DNA of 64,000 bases from Thermoguttaceae bacterium (GCA_017447865.1 JAFSMO010000074.1:266944-330943), one strand, 5' to 3'. Shown: positions 34,884-44,258, counted from the first letter of the stretch. Notes: generated by a model from the letters alone, not told the origin. Translations and numbers: made by a program.

Positions 34884-35654
34884 ATGCTTGCAAAACGAAT
34901 CATTCCGTGCCTGGACGTTCATCGCGGCCGAGTCGTTAAAGGGACTCACTTTCTGAATCTTCGGGATGCCGGCGATCCGGTCGAAGTCGCGAAGCGGTAC
35001 GAAGCCGCCGGAGCTGACGAGCTGGTCTTTCTCGACATTACGGCCAGTTACGAAGAACGCGGGATCATGATCGACGTCGTGCGCCGCACCACGCAGGAGT
35101 GCTTCATGCCCGTCACGGTCGGCGGCGGGATCCGGACCATCGAGGACATTCGCGCGCTTCTGAACGCCGGGAGCGATAAAGTCTCGATCAACTCCACGGC
35201 CGTGAAAAACCCGGACCTGATCCACGACGCGGCTCGGCGGTTCGGCTCGCAGTGCATCACGGTGAACATCGACCCCAAACGGGTGAAACGCCCGGACGGG
35301 AGCGAATTCTGGGAGGTTTTCATCAATGGCGGCCGCGTGCCGACGGGCCTTCAGGCGGTCGAATGGGCGAAACGGGTGGAAGAACTCGGCGCCGGTGAGA
35401 TCGTCCTGACGAGCATGGACGCGGACGGTACGAAGGATGGCTACGACCTGGAAATCACTCGGGCCGTGGCGGACGCGGTGAACATTCCGGTCGTGGCGTC
35501 CGGTGGCGCGGGAACCCCCCAGCATCTGGTGGACGCAGTGAAAATCGGCCACGCCGATGCGGTTCTTGCCGCCAGCATTTTCCACTACGGCGAGTACACG
35601 ATCGAGGAAGTGAAGCGCTTCATGGCCGCCGCGGGGATCCCGATGCGGATTTAG
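34884..35654 (+). CDS. hisF: Imidazole glycerol phosphate synthase subunit HisF
   Basis: Cyclase subunit joining HisH-derived ammonia to PRFAR, giving IGP and AICAR. 256 residues, a complete (beta/alpha)8 barrel. Catalytic Asp11 is in [15 protein letters not shown], and catalytic Asp130 in TVNIDPKR. Phosphate loops are VGGGIRT and [13 protein letters not shown]. HisH and the rest of the his pathway are not nearby, so the pathway is scattered. No Shine-Dalgarno in the AT-rich 5' gap. Confidence 0.97.
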   Translation: MLAKRIIPCLDVHRGRVVKGTHFLNLRDAGDPVEVAKRYEAAGADELVFLDITASYEERGIMIDVVRRTTQECFMPVTVGGGIRTIEDIRALLNAGSDKVSINSTAVKNPDLIHDAARRFGSQCITVNIDPKRVKRPDGSEFWEVFINGGRVPTGLQAVEWAKRVEELGAGEIVLTSMDADGTKDGYDLEITRAVADAVNIPVVASGGAGTPQHLVDAVKIGHADAVLAASIFHYGEYTIEEVKRFMAAAGIPMRI

Positions 35655-35700
35655 TCTTGAGTGAATGGAATTTGACGCAAAATGAAAAGTTTTTGTAATG

Positions 35701-35863
35701 AACTGTGACAAATGGCGGTTTAACTGTGACAAATTGTACACTCTTAGAATCCGCTAAAATACAAGTATTTCCTCAAATCTTTAATTAACTACCGCAAATT
35801 TTAATTGTTTGGAATGAAGAATTTGTTCGGAACTGTGACAAAATCGGTCTGAACTTGGACAGA
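35701..35863. promoter_or_regulatory. Doubled TGTGACAAA site array upstream of pilT
   Basis: AACTGTGACAAA begins at 35701, 35722 and 35831, and a degenerate copy AACTTGGACAGA at 35852. The sites form two pairs with identical 21-bp spacing, two helical turns. The pairs are 130 bp apart, and nearby landmarks (CTAAAAT, CCGCAAA) repeat at similar offsets, so this is probably a decayed tandem duplication. The 402-bp gap holds no gene. Confidence 0.55.
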
Positions 35864-35938
35864 AATGTAAGATTTCTTTATTTTCTAAAATTTCGCGGAA
35901 ACTTCAAGGAACTCCCCGCAAAAAAATTCTTTTCCCTC

Positions 35939-35967
35939 TTTACAGAAAATCATTTCTGGAGTATAAT
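35939..35967 (+). promoter_or_regulatory. Promoter of pilT
   Basis: TTTACA, 17-bp spacer, TATAAT; the 5' leader is about 85 nt. Confidence 0.75.
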
Positions 35968-36056
35968 ATAATGAGGGAAGTTTTCTTGGGGCATTTTATG
36001 CAACCTGGACCCAGCTTTCACATATAATTAATCAGACAATCGATCAGGGGAAGACC

Positions 36057-37223
36057 ATGGCAGAAGAAACACGCTCAGCGGCGCAAATCGCTGCGGAAGA
36101 ATACAAGCAGCGCCACAGAAAAAAGATCCACAAAATCGACAAATTTTTCACGGCCCTCGTCCGACTCAAGGGAAGCGACCTTCACCTGAAGGCCGACCGT
36201 CCGCCGTATATCCGCGTGGGCGGCGACCTCAAAGCGCTGAATCATCCGCCCATTTCCGATGAGGACATGGTCGATATGCTGTTCGACATCATGGACGACC
36301 GCAACCGCCGGATCTTCAACGACGAAGGCGGCGCCGACTTTGCGCACGTCGTCGAGGTGGACGGCGTTTCGTGGCGTTTTCGTGTGAACATCCTCCAGCA
36401 GCTCGGTCACATGGGGCTGGTCGCGCGTCGTGTGAACAATACGATCCCGGAATTCGAGAAGCTTTTCCTCCCGCAGTCGCTTGAAAAACTCTGCCAGTAT
36501 TCGCAGGGGATGATCCTTCTGGCGGGGATCACCGGTTCCGGAAAGTCCACGACCATTGGCTCCATGCTGAACTGGATCAACGCGCGGTACAAAAAGCACA
36601 TCCTGACGCTGGAAGACCCGATCGAATTCACGTTCACCGAGGACAAATGCCTCATCAACCAGCGTGAAATCGGTATGGACGTGAAGGACTTCATGATTGG
36701 CATGAAGCACGCCGTGCGTGAAGACCCTGATATTATTCTCGTCGGTGAAATGCGTGACCAGGAAACGTTCGAGACGGCCATTCACGCGTCGGAAACCGGG
36801 CACCTGGTTTTCGGAACGATCCACGCCTCGACGGCTCCGACGACGATCAACCGAATTCTGGACCTTTTCCCGCAGGACATGCACAAGGCGCTGCGCAGCG
36901 CCCTGGCGTTCAACCTGAAGGGGATTGTGGCGCAGAAACTCCTGAAATCCATCATGCCGGGCGTTTCCCGAGTGCCGACGTGCGAGGTGATGTTCTTCAA
37001 CCCGACCATTCAGAAGCTGATTCTGGAGGAGCAGGACGAGAAACTCGCCGACGCCATCCGAATCGGCTACCAGGAAGGCATGCAGGACTTTACGCTCTCG
37101 CTCAAAACCCTGGTCGAGAAGAAAATGATCACGCGCGAAGTCGCGTTTGAAGTGGCTCCGAACCTCGAAGCGCTCAAAATGGCGCTCAAAGGCATTGAGG
37201 TCAAGGAGCCGGGCATCCTTTAA
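36057..37223 (+). CDS. pilT: Type IV pilus retraction ATPase PilT
   Basis: Hexameric motor ATPase of twitching motility. 388 residues. N-terminal PAS-like domain with GSDLHLKADRPPYIRVGG. Walker A is GITGSGKSTTIGSMLNWIN (about residue 157). The Asp box is LEDPIEFTF, Walker B is ILVGEMRDQETFETAI, and the His box is HLVFGTIHAST. The short N-terminal extension is basic (KQRHRKKIHKID). The Shine-Dalgarno CAGGGGAAGACC precedes the ATG. No pilB, pilC or pilin gene lies nearby. PilU is a close relative that cannot be excluded. Confidence 0.9.
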   Translation: MAEETRSAAQIAAEEYKQRHRKKIHKIDKFFTALVRLKGSDLHLKADRPPYIRVGGDLKALNHPPISDEDMVDMLFDIMDDRNRRIFNDEGGADFAHVVEVDGVSWRFRVNILQQLGHMGLVARRVNNTIPEFEKLFLPQSLEKLCQYSQGMILLAGITGSGKSTTIGSMLNWINARYKKHILTLEDPIEFTFTEDKCLINQREIGMDVKDFMIGMKHAVREDPDIILVGEMRDQETFETAIHASETGHLVFGTIHASTAPTTINRILDLFPQDMHKALRSALAFNLKGIVAQKLLKSIMPGVSRVPTCEVMFFNPTIQKLILEEQDEKLADAIRIGYQEGMQDFTLSLKTLVEKKMITREVAFEVAPNLEALKMALKGIEVKEPGIL

Positions 37224-37226
37224 ACT

Positions 37227-37267
37227 AACGAAGAATGAATAATGAATATCGAATAATGTAGAATGAG
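37227..37267. repeat. 7-bp tandem repeat array (AATGAAT family)
   Basis: About six degenerate heptamers AACGAAG, AATGAAT x2, ATCGAAT, AATGTAG right after the pilT stop. Inverted relative of the array at 37303. Confidence 0.8.
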
Positions 37268-37302
37268 CGGAAATGAAGGGCTTCCCTTTTGACTTTAAAA
37301 AT

Positions 37303-37334
37303 CATTATTCGTTATTCGTTATTCATTATTCATT
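37303..37334. repeat. 7-bp tandem repeat array (CATTATT/CGTTATT)
   Basis: CATTATT, CGTTATT x2, CATTATT plus a partial unit. With 37227-37267 it forms an inverted pair that could fold into a long imperfect hairpin just before the signal peptidase gene. Confidence 0.8.
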
Positions 37335-37355
37335 TTGTAAGAACGAAAGACTACC

Positions 37356-39272
37356 GTGTCTACTACAAAGTCCACCTCCACATCCGATTCCGCAGAGGCC
37401 CAAACGGCTGCTGCTCCCACAGAAGAACAGGCCCCTGAACAGAATTTGGCCGCGTCGATCCGCGAGCTTTTCGAGTCGATCGCGATCGCGCTGATTCTGG
37501 CGTTTTTGTTCCGAACGTTCCTGGCGGAAATGTTCGTCATTCCGACCGGCTCCATGGCTCCGACGCTCATGGGTCAGCACAAAGACGTTTTCTGCCCCGA
37601 ATGCGGCGCGGAATTTCAGGTCAGCGTCATGGCGGGTCACTCGACCGATTACGGCCTTTGCCCGAACTGCAACTGCCTGATGGATTTCGGTGCGGAGGCG
37701 ATGAAAGGTCATTCCAACCCGAATTTCAGCGGAGACCGGATTTTGGTCGGGAAGTACCCGTACTACTTTTCGGGTCCGAAACGCTGGGACGTGGTGGTTT
37801 TCCTTTTCCCGGGCGGTGCGAACACGAACTTCATCAAACGCTGCGTCGGTTTGCCTGGCGAAACGATCCGGATCCATGGCGGAAATGTTTTTATAATGCC
37901 GCCCAAGGCCCAGCAGGAGCGCGAGGCCAAGGAAAACGCTCGCGTGTTGGCCAGGATGAAGAAAAACTCTTCGGAAACCGTGCCGGTTCTGAACGTTGAT
38001 CCGTTCCGGATCGCCCGGAAACCGCCGGAGAAAATCGTCGCGACGATGATTCCCGTTTACCAGAACGATTTCCAGAGCAAACTTTTGCGCAAAGTGGAGG
38101 CGGTTCCGCGCTGGCACCAGCTCAACGACGCGCAAATCGTGAATGATACGGTGGACTATACGCCCTGGAAAGTTTACGACGACGGCCGTCAGTTCTACTT
38201 TAACGGGAAAGCCGGGGAGCAGACCGGGTGGCTCGTTTACCAGAATCTGGTCCTTTCACAGGAAGAATGGCGTCAGGCGGAAATGGGGCAGAAGCCGGAT
38301 CTGAAACCGCGCCTGATCACGGATATGACGGCTTACAACACGTACATGAGCGGCGGTTACGGCGACGAATCAGGTCTTTCTTCGACGCAGATCCCTGTGC
38401 CGGATTACTTTTACGGCCGGCACTGGGTCAAGGATTTGATCGTGGAGTGCACGATTGACGTCCGCTCGCTGAAAACGGGCGAATTCCGTGCGGGGCTTTC
38501 CCGTGGGAACCGGACGTTTTGGTGCACGATCAATCTGAAATCGGGCGATGTGGCACTTGAGATTCCTGCCCGGCCGGACTTTGGAACCAACGTGCAGAAG
38601 CAGCTCGAATACGATCAGACCAACGAAAATAAGGAGGAAGCCTACACGACGCACTCGAAATGCGCCATGACCTCCCCGAATATTTACAAATTCCGGATGG
38701 CCAATGTGGACGATCAGATTCACGTCTGGATCGACGGCAAAGTGCTGAAATTCGATCTTCCGACTGCGTATAAAGTGGATCCCGAATCCGACGTTCCGAC
38801 GGAAAATGACCTCCAGCGTCCGGTTCAGATCGGCTGCAAAGACTGCGAGGTAAATCTTTCGCACCTGAGTATTTATCGTGATATTTATTACGTCTCGCGG
38901 GATCGTGAATACTCGGATTTGATGTCCGACTTCATTCGTCCTGCTTTGTACGGCGAGTTTCAGGTCTGGCAGCCGGATTACGACTTTTTCTCGGATCCGA
39001 GCCAGTGGGACGCTTTCCGCAATATGCGGACGGTTGAGTTTAAAATGGATGAGGAGGGCGAGCGTAAATATTTCATGCTCGGCGATAACAGTACGAACAG
39101 TGCGGACTGCCGGTGCTGGTCTTACCCCGACTACGATCCGCGCCGCAATGCGTACGTGATGGAATACTATGTTCCTGAGTCCCTTCTGATCGGCGAGGCG
39201 TACTATGTGTACTGGCCTCATCCGTGGGTTTCGTTTTGCCCCAACATCAAAAAGTTCCGAAAAATCAAGTAA
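37356..39272 (+). CDS. lepB: Signal peptidase I with zinc ribbon and large insert
   Basis: Membrane-bound Ser/Lys protease that removes Sec signal peptides. 638 residues, about twice the usual length. One N-terminal membrane helix (IRELFESIAIALILAFLFRT). The catalytic Ser is in IPTGSMAPTL (about residue 65), and the Lys in NTNFIKRCVGLPGE (about 159). Between them is a zinc ribbon (CPECG...CPNCN). A ~350-residue insert (about 190-560) carries a concanavalin-like beta-sandwich (VECTIDVRSLKTGEFRAGLS...). The final conserved box is MLGDNSTNSADCRCW. GTG start at 37356, weak Shine-Dalgarno. Zinc ribbon plus insert fit the planctomycete type. Confidence 0.88.
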   Translation: MSTTKSTSTSDSAEAQTAAAPTEEQAPEQNLAASIRELFESIAIALILAFLFRTFLAEMFVIPTGSMAPTLMGQHKDVFCPECGAEFQVSVMAGHSTDYGLCPNCNCLMDFGAEAMKGHSNPNFSGDRILVGKYPYYFSGPKRWDVVVFLFPGGANTNFIKRCVGLPGETIRIHGGNVFIMPPKAQQEREAKENARVLARMKKNSSETVPVLNVDPFRIARKPPEKIVATMIPVYQNDFQSKLLRKVEAVPRWHQLNDAQIVNDTVDYTPWKVYDDGRQFYFNGKAGEQTGWLVYQNLVLSQEEWRQAEMGQKPDLKPRLITDMTAYNTYMSGGYGDESGLSSTQIPVPDYFYGRHWVKDLIVECTIDVRSLKTGEFRAGLSRGNRTFWCTINLKSGDVALEIPARPDFGTNVQKQLEYDQTNENKEEAYTTHSKCAMTSPNIYKFRMANVDDQIHVWIDGKVLKFDLPTAYKVDPESDVPTENDLQRPVQIGCKDCEVNLSHLSIYRDIYYVSRDREYSDLMSDFIRPALYGEFQVWQPDYDFFSDPSQWDAFRNMRTVEFKMDEEGERKYFMLGDNSTNSADCRCWSYPDYDPRRNAYVMEYYVPESLLIGEAYYVYWPHPWVSFCPNIKKFRKIK

Positions 39273-39293
39273 ACCTGAAACGCGGACCTGTAT

Positions 39294-39321
39294 TCAACTT
39301 CCAACTTTCAACTTCCAAATC
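39294..39321. repeat. 7-bp tandem repeat array (TCAACTT/CCAACTT)
   Basis: TCAACTT, CCAACTT, TCAACTT, CCAAATC, 12 bp before the ABC gene start. Confidence 0.75.
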
Positions 39322-39332
39322 CTGATAAAAAA

Positions 39333-40223
39333 ATGCCTACTCCAATCCTGAAAGCTGAAAATCTGGTCAGACGCCTTAAATTTTGGAATCAAAAAGTAAT
39401 TGTAAATGGATTCTCGATCCAAATTAATTCCGGCGAAATTGTGGCTTTGCTGGGAGGTAATGGTGCAGGAAAATCCACCACGCTCGACATGCTATCGGGT
39501 TTAACGAGGCCGACGTCCGGAAAGATTTCCCAGTACCAGCCTGAAAAAGATTCCTGGCGTGACATTACGAATGAGCCTTTGTATAAACGCGCCCAGCATG
39601 GGATTTGCTATCTTTCGCAAAAGCCGAGTGTTTTTGAGGGGCTGACCACACGCCAAAACCTGCTCGGAATCATGGAGATCATGCACGACCGGGACCTGCG
39701 CAGCAGCATGAACGCCTATGATTCTTCCCTGAAGACCCGGGAGGATTTTTGTGATGCGCTTCTGCATCGTTTCGACCTTTACAAACGCCGGGACGAAAAG
39801 GTGAATATTCTCTCTGGCGGCGAGAAACACCGTTTGGAAATCGCCCGGTCGTTTATTCGCAAGCCGAAGTTGATCCTTCTGGATGAACCGTACGCGGCCG
39901 TAGATGTGGCGGGCATTGAGCTTTGTGCCCAGATGTTCAGGCGGGTCCGCGAAATGGGAGTTTCTATTGTAATCGTGGACCACCGAACCGATGAGGTTTT
40001 GAAGATCTGTGACCGTGCGATTTTTATGCACGAGGGCAGAATTCACACGATTGGAACGCCGTATGAAATTGTGCGTATTCCTCTCGTTCAGGAGAAACTC
40101 CTCTGTGCCGAAACCCCGCGAATGCTTGAAATGTTTTCTACTCCCGGGCCGTATGTGGAACCGTCTTCCCAGCCGACGGCCACCCCTGAAATGTTTAAGT
40201 CCAAAACCGTGAGGATCGAATAA
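39333..40223 (+). CDS. LptB-like ABC transporter ATP-binding protein
   Basis: 296 residues. Walker A LGGNGAGKSTTLDMLSGL (about residue 36), Q-loop CYLSQKPSVFEGLT, signature LSGGEKHRLEIARSF, Walker B LILLDEPYAAVD and switch His in VIVDHRTDEVL. The Q-loop neighbourhood and the DEPYAAVD motif resemble LptB, the motor of lipopolysaccharide export. An insertion after RQNLLGIMEIM and a ~50-residue C-terminal extension are unusual. lptF/G and lptA/C are not adjacent. A branched-chain amino-acid transporter ATPase is the alternative. Confidence 0.75.
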   Translation: MPTPILKAENLVRRLKFWNQKVIVNGFSIQINSGEIVALLGGNGAGKSTTLDMLSGLTRPTSGKISQYQPEKDSWRDITNEPLYKRAQHGICYLSQKPSVFEGLTTRQNLLGIMEIMHDRDLRSSMNAYDSSLKTREDFCDALLHRFDLYKRRDEKVNILSGGEKHRLEIARSFIRKPKLILLDEPYAAVDVAGIELCAQMFRRVREMGVSIVIVDHRTDEVLKICDRAIFMHEGRIHTIGTPYEIVRIPLVQEKLLCAETPRMLEMFSTPGPYVEPSSQPTATPEMFKSKTVRIE

Positions 40224-40329
40224 ACTTTTCCTGAACGCAAACGGCAAAGAGCGAACCAGGAAATTCATTCGTCGTTTGGCGTTCATCACACGTTCCCCGC
40301 TTTGGTTTTTTGTTTTCCCGGATTCGTTT

Positions 40330-40968
40330 ATGTTGATTAATTCCTATCCCGTTTACGTCATTAAAGTGGGTTCCGGCTATGGGATCATGGCGACGCCGGA
40401 CAGTCCGGAGGAAAAGCCGGAATATGCCGTTCTGGTGTTTCGCAAAGAGGAACTGGCCGACCAGTTTATTGAGGCGGTGGGACTTGAAAACGCGGACGTG
40501 CGCTACCTGCGTGATGAACGCGAACTGGGGCGTGTGCTTGCCTCGCAGCCGGCGGAAGTGACGCACATTGCGATCGACTCGAGCCTGAAGGACGGCCACC
40601 TGGAAACGACGTGCCTGACGCTCTACGAAATGATCAAAGAGCACATGCCGCTCGCGCGCTCGCCGTGGGACTACCCGGTTTTCTTCCTGCGCCAGAGGAA
40701 CGGGAATTTTTCGGCCATTCAGACGGAAAAATCGCTAGTGATCGCGATGTTCACGAGCAACCAGCTCACAAAAGATTACCGGGCGAAACTGGACCGGCCG
40801 GCCCAATACGAAATCACACGGGTCGAAACGCCGAAAGCGCTTTTGGAATTCCTGAAAGCCCTGCCGGAGGAAATCACGGCCGTGGCGTTTAACCCGACGA
40901 TGGACGGGCAGAGTACCAAGGCACAGTGCCTTGAAATCGCCAAACTGATTGAGAAATTTTTGAGTTAA
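40330..40968 (+). CDS. Conserved-looking hypothetical protein, alpha/beta
   Basis: 212 residues from ATG 40330 (an earlier in-frame ATG at 40276 lies in poorly coding sequence). No signal peptide or membrane segment. Two similar halves: each has a strand-rich start (VYVIKVGSGYGIMATPD / YPVFFLRQRNGNFSAIQTE), a helix (FRKEELADQFIEAVG / MFTSNQLTKDYRAKLD) and then a short VTHIAIDSS / ITAVAFNPT strand. This suggests an internal duplication, perhaps SseB-like. I do not recognise the family. It lies between the LptB-like gene and the GH38-like gene, all co-directional. Confidence 0.6.
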   Translation: MLINSYPVYVIKVGSGYGIMATPDSPEEKPEYAVLVFRKEELADQFIEAVGLENADVRYLRDERELGRVLASQPAEVTHIAIDSSLKDGHLETTCLTLYEMIKEHMPLARSPWDYPVFFLRQRNGNFSAIQTEKSLVIAMFTSNQLTKDYRAKLDRPAQYEITRVETPKALLEFLKALPEEITAVAFNPTMDGQSTKAQCLEIAKLIEKFLS

Positions 40969-41046
40969 AGTGAGGAAAAGAGGCGAGGGAAACGGGATTT
41001 TTCACTCCCGGACTTCAACCTTTTGCTCTTGTAAAACCTGAAAAAT

Positions 41047-44000
41047 ATGCGTCAAATTTACGTCATACTCCCCTCGCAGGGAATGGATTCACTCTCGCTT
41101 GCCGGCTCGGACGAGGACTGCCGCGAGCTGCTCTCCGCATGGACGTGCGTGTACCATCCCGATATTCTGCGCCAGACGCGCAAGATTAACACGCCGATCT
41201 ACGGCCTTTACGTGTACGACGAGCCGGAAAATGCGATTCTTCTCACCCCCAAACCGACGCAGGAAATTCTGGACTGGAGCTGGATCGAAAGGGCTGAAAA
41301 CCGCAACTGCGTCTTCGTGAAGAACTGCGCCGATCTGACCGCGCTCACCGCCGAAGTGCTGGAAATCCTCAAACACGACGCCGAATTGGACGCGGAAGCC
41401 GCCGCGAAAAATGCCGAGGAGGAAGCCGAGACCGCCGAGGGTGAAACCGCTTCTGAACCGGAACCGGCGGAGGAAACCGCGAAACCGGCCGCGGCGCTTC
41501 CATCGGGTGACCCCTGCGCGAAGCCCTCGAAGGAGGAAATGCCGCAAACCGTCGATTTTCTGGCGCTGGGGATGATGCACCTCCTCTCCGAGGTCATGTC
41601 GCACAAGCTCCAGTTCATGAGCTACCTCGACTCGAACGGGTTTGCGGACAATATTTTGGCGTCGCTCGACGCGGTGGATTCGGGCGACGCGGATAAAGCG
41701 CACCGAAGGATGCAGGACGCGTGGGATCAGCTGATCCAGTCCCGTCAATATTACGCGCCGCAGGATGGCTACGTGTTCGACCTTGCGCTTCTGGATCGGG
41801 ACTACATTCCGGAGTCGTTTCAGGCGGAACTGGACGAAGGAACGCCGCTGAATGTTCTGGCGGACGGTGCGGTCATTCGTCTGATGGCCGAAAAGTACCC
41901 GGCGATGCTGGAAACGCTGAAAAAGCGCCTCGAAAACAAAACGTTGAGTCTCGCCGGCGGTGAGGAGACTGAGACGGAACTCCCGCTGCTGACGCAGGAA
42001 GGGATTTTGAGCCGCCTGCTGAACGGTCTGGCCGTTTATGAGAAATTTCTCGGTCGAAAGCCCGATTTTTACGGTCGGCGCAAGTTCGGCCTGACGCCGG
42101 TTTTGCCGAATCTCCTGAAACGCCTCGGCTTCGACGGTGCGCTGCATTTCACGCTCGATGACGGAAAATTCCCCACGTGCGAGCAGTCACGCATCGGCTG
42201 GAAAGGGACCGACGGGCAAATCATCGAATCGATTGCGAAAGTCCCGATCGAAGCGGCCAAAGCGGAGTCAGTGGCGGGCGCTCCGGTCTCGCTCGTCAGC
42301 TCGATCAACGTCGATAATTCGTTTGGTTCGCTCTTCACGCACTGGGCCGGCGAGGGGATGGTCTCAGAGTGGTTCACGCTCCTGAAACGCGCGTGCAAAT
42401 GGACGCAGCTGCTCGGGATCCTCAGCACGTTTTCCAGCTGCATGGAGTCCACGCGGTACTCGAGCTGCGAGGAAAGATTCAGTCCCGAAAAGTACGTCTC
42501 GCCGTACCTCTCTCAGATGGCGGCCGCGAAAGAGCCGAACCCGATCTCCCGGTGGGCGTGTTACCACCAGACCCGGGTGAAGCTCGATAGTCTGGTGAGT
42601 CTGGAAAGCCTCGCGAACTGGCTCTTCCCGAAGGACGCGCCGTTGGACGCGGGGAAAAAGCTCCTCGAACGCCTGGAATCCCAGCCGGTCACGACGAAAG
42701 AATTTTTTGCCGCGGCCCAGCAGGAGGCGCTGGCTGCCGGGAGGAAGGCGGCGGAGAAAATCTCGTCGTTCCTTTCGGATGGGACCCGCAAAAACGCGCT
42801 TCTTCTTCTGAATCCCGCGAGTTTCTCGGCCATTCGGACGACGGATCTGACGGAAGCGGAGCGAAACCTTTCCATCCCGCGGCTCATCCCGGAGGAAAAG
42901 GACGCGGTCCAGCGTCATTTCTGGGAAACGCACGCGATGGATTCCCGCCAGCCGGTCCATGCCGCGCGGGTCGAAGTGCCGCCGATGGGCTTTGCGATCC
43001 TGACCGATTCGCCCTCTTTGCCAGCGACGCCTGAAAAGCAGAAAACCGCAAGAAACTGGTTTGGGCTGAAGAAGAAAACGCCGGCGACCCCCTCGCCGAT
43101 CTCGCAGGACCCCGAGACCGGAATGTGGGTCATGCACAATGAATTGCTGACGCTCCGTTTCGACCCATACACGGGGCACTTGCGCTCGGTTTTTGACCTG
43201 ATGCACCGTGGGAACCGCTTTTCCCAGCAGCTCGCCATGCGTCTGAAATCGTCGCCGCTCGATTCGCTCTCGGATGAAGCTCCGGAGGATTACACGATCA
43301 TGGCGGCGGACTCGTTCAAGCCGCACGTTTTTGCGGACCGCAGTTCACTTGCCGTGACGGGGCGTCTGATGGACCGCAAGGGGGAGATTTGCGCGCGGTT
43401 CACCCAAACGACGACGCTGCGCCGCGGCTCGTCCATCGTGGAGTTCGAGGTCTTTCTGGAGCCGCTCAAGGAACCGGGCCGCAACCCGTGGCAGTCGTAT
43501 TACGCCAGCCGCCTGGCGTGGGGCGATTCGACGGTCGATTTCTTCCGGAACGTCGGATTTTCGTCCCAGCCCACGTCGGCGTTCAAGATCGAAGCGCCGT
43601 ATTTCGTGGACATTCGGCCGCTGCATTTTGCCGCTTCGACGCGCATCATGTCGAGCGTGACGCACGAGCTGGCCCAGCGCGTCCGCGGTCGGGAGCTGAA
43701 CCGGGAAGATTTCTTGCCCGAGCGCGGGCAGGAAACCGAGTACGCCGACACGCGCCTGACGCTTCTGGCAAACGGCTTGCCGTGGCACCGCAACTGCGGG
43801 AACCGCCGCCTTGACACTTTGTTGGTCGTGCAGGGCGAAACATGCCGCCAGTTCCGTTTTGCCGTGGCGGTGAACACGCCGTACCCGATGAAGACCGCGC
43901 TGGGATTCATGGCTCCGGTCGTTCAGACGGCCGCCGCTCTGAAAACGCCCGAAACCGCCGCGCCTTCTGGCTGGTTTGGCCACGTTTCGCACAAGAACGT

Positions 44001-44223
44001 GGTGATCACGCACTGGGAAGCGACGGAAAACGGTGCGATCCTGCGCTTTGCGGAGACCGAGGGGCGCAACGTCCGCGTCACGTTCCGGGCGCTCCACCCG
44101 ATCAAGACGGCGGAGCAGACGGACTTCCGCGGCGGCTGCGTGAACACCTACGCGATCGACGGAGACAAAATCTCGTTCGAGATTTTCGCGAACGAGTTCA
44201 AAGAAATCCGAATTCAATTTTAA
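41047..44223 (+). CDS. GH38-like (alpha-mannosidase fold) protein, probably non-catalytic
   Basis: 1058 residues, no signal peptide, so cytoplasmic. A ~110-residue N-terminal domain and an Ala/Glu-rich linker (about 115-165) precede a region like GH38: FGLTPVLPNLLKRLGFDGAL (about 345) and later LLLLNPASFSAIRTTDL. MHNELLTLRFDPYTGHLRSV (about 697) resembles the GH38 C-terminal beta-domain entry. I find no HxHxD/HxDxxW zinc motif and no clear nucleophile Asp, so it may not hydrolyse glycosides. Family assignment is by resemblance only. apgM follows after 35 bp. Confidence 0.55.
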   Translation: MRQIYVILPSQGMDSLSLAGSDEDCRELLSAWTCVYHPDILRQTRKINTPIYGLYVYDEPENAILLTPKPTQEILDWSWIERAENRNCVFVKNCADLTALTAEVLEILKHDAELDAEAAAKNAEEEAETAEGETASEPEPAEETAKPAAALPSGDPCAKPSKEEMPQTVDFLALGMMHLLSEVMSHKLQFMSYLDSNGFADNILASLDAVDSGDADKAHRRMQDAWDQLIQSRQYYAPQDGYVFDLALLDRDYIPESFQAELDEGTPLNVLADGAVIRLMAEKYPAMLETLKKRLENKTLSLAGGEETETELPLLTQEGILSRLLNGLAVYEKFLGRKPDFYGRRKFGLTPVLPNLLKRLGFDGALHFTLDDGKFPTCEQSRIGWKGTDGQIIESIAKVPIEAAKAESVAGAPVSLVSSINVDNSFGSLFTHWAGEGMVSEWFTLLKRACKWTQLLGILSTFSSCMESTRYSSCEERFSPEKYVSPYLSQMAAAKEPNPISRWACYHQTRVKLDSLVSLESLANWLFPKDAPLDAGKKLLERLESQPVTTKEFFAAAQQEALAAGRKAAEKISSFLSDGTRKNALLLLNPASFSAIRTTDLTEAERNLSIPRLIPEEKDAVQRHFWETHAMDSRQPVHAARVEVPPMGFAILTDSPSLPATPEKQKTARNWFGLKKKTPATPSPISQDPETGMWVMHNELLTLRFDPYTGHLRSVFDLMHRGNRFSQQLAMRLKSSPLDSLSDEAPEDYTIMAADSFKPHVFADRSSLAVTGRLMDRKGEICARFTQTTTLRRGSSIVEFEVFLEPLKEPGRNPWQSYYASRLAWGDSTVDFFRNVGFSSQPTSAFKIEAPYFVDIRPLHFAASTRIMSSVTHELAQRVRGRELNREDFLPERGQETEYADTRLTLLANGLPWHRNCGNRRLDTLLVVQGETCRQFRFAVAVNTPYPMKTALGFMAPVVQTAAALKTPETAAPSGWFGHVSHKNVVITHWEATENGAILRFAETEGRNVRVTFRALHPIKTAEQTDFRGGCVNTYAIDGDKISFEIFANEFKEIRIQF

Positions 44224-44258
44224 GGCTCAAAGTTCAAATCCTGAAGGATCAATAAAAT

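Noticed and set aside
35655..36056. Small gene or stable RNA in the hisF-pilT gap
   Set aside because: No open frame with a ribosome site and no terminator inside. The only structure is the direct-repeat sites and the pilT promoter.
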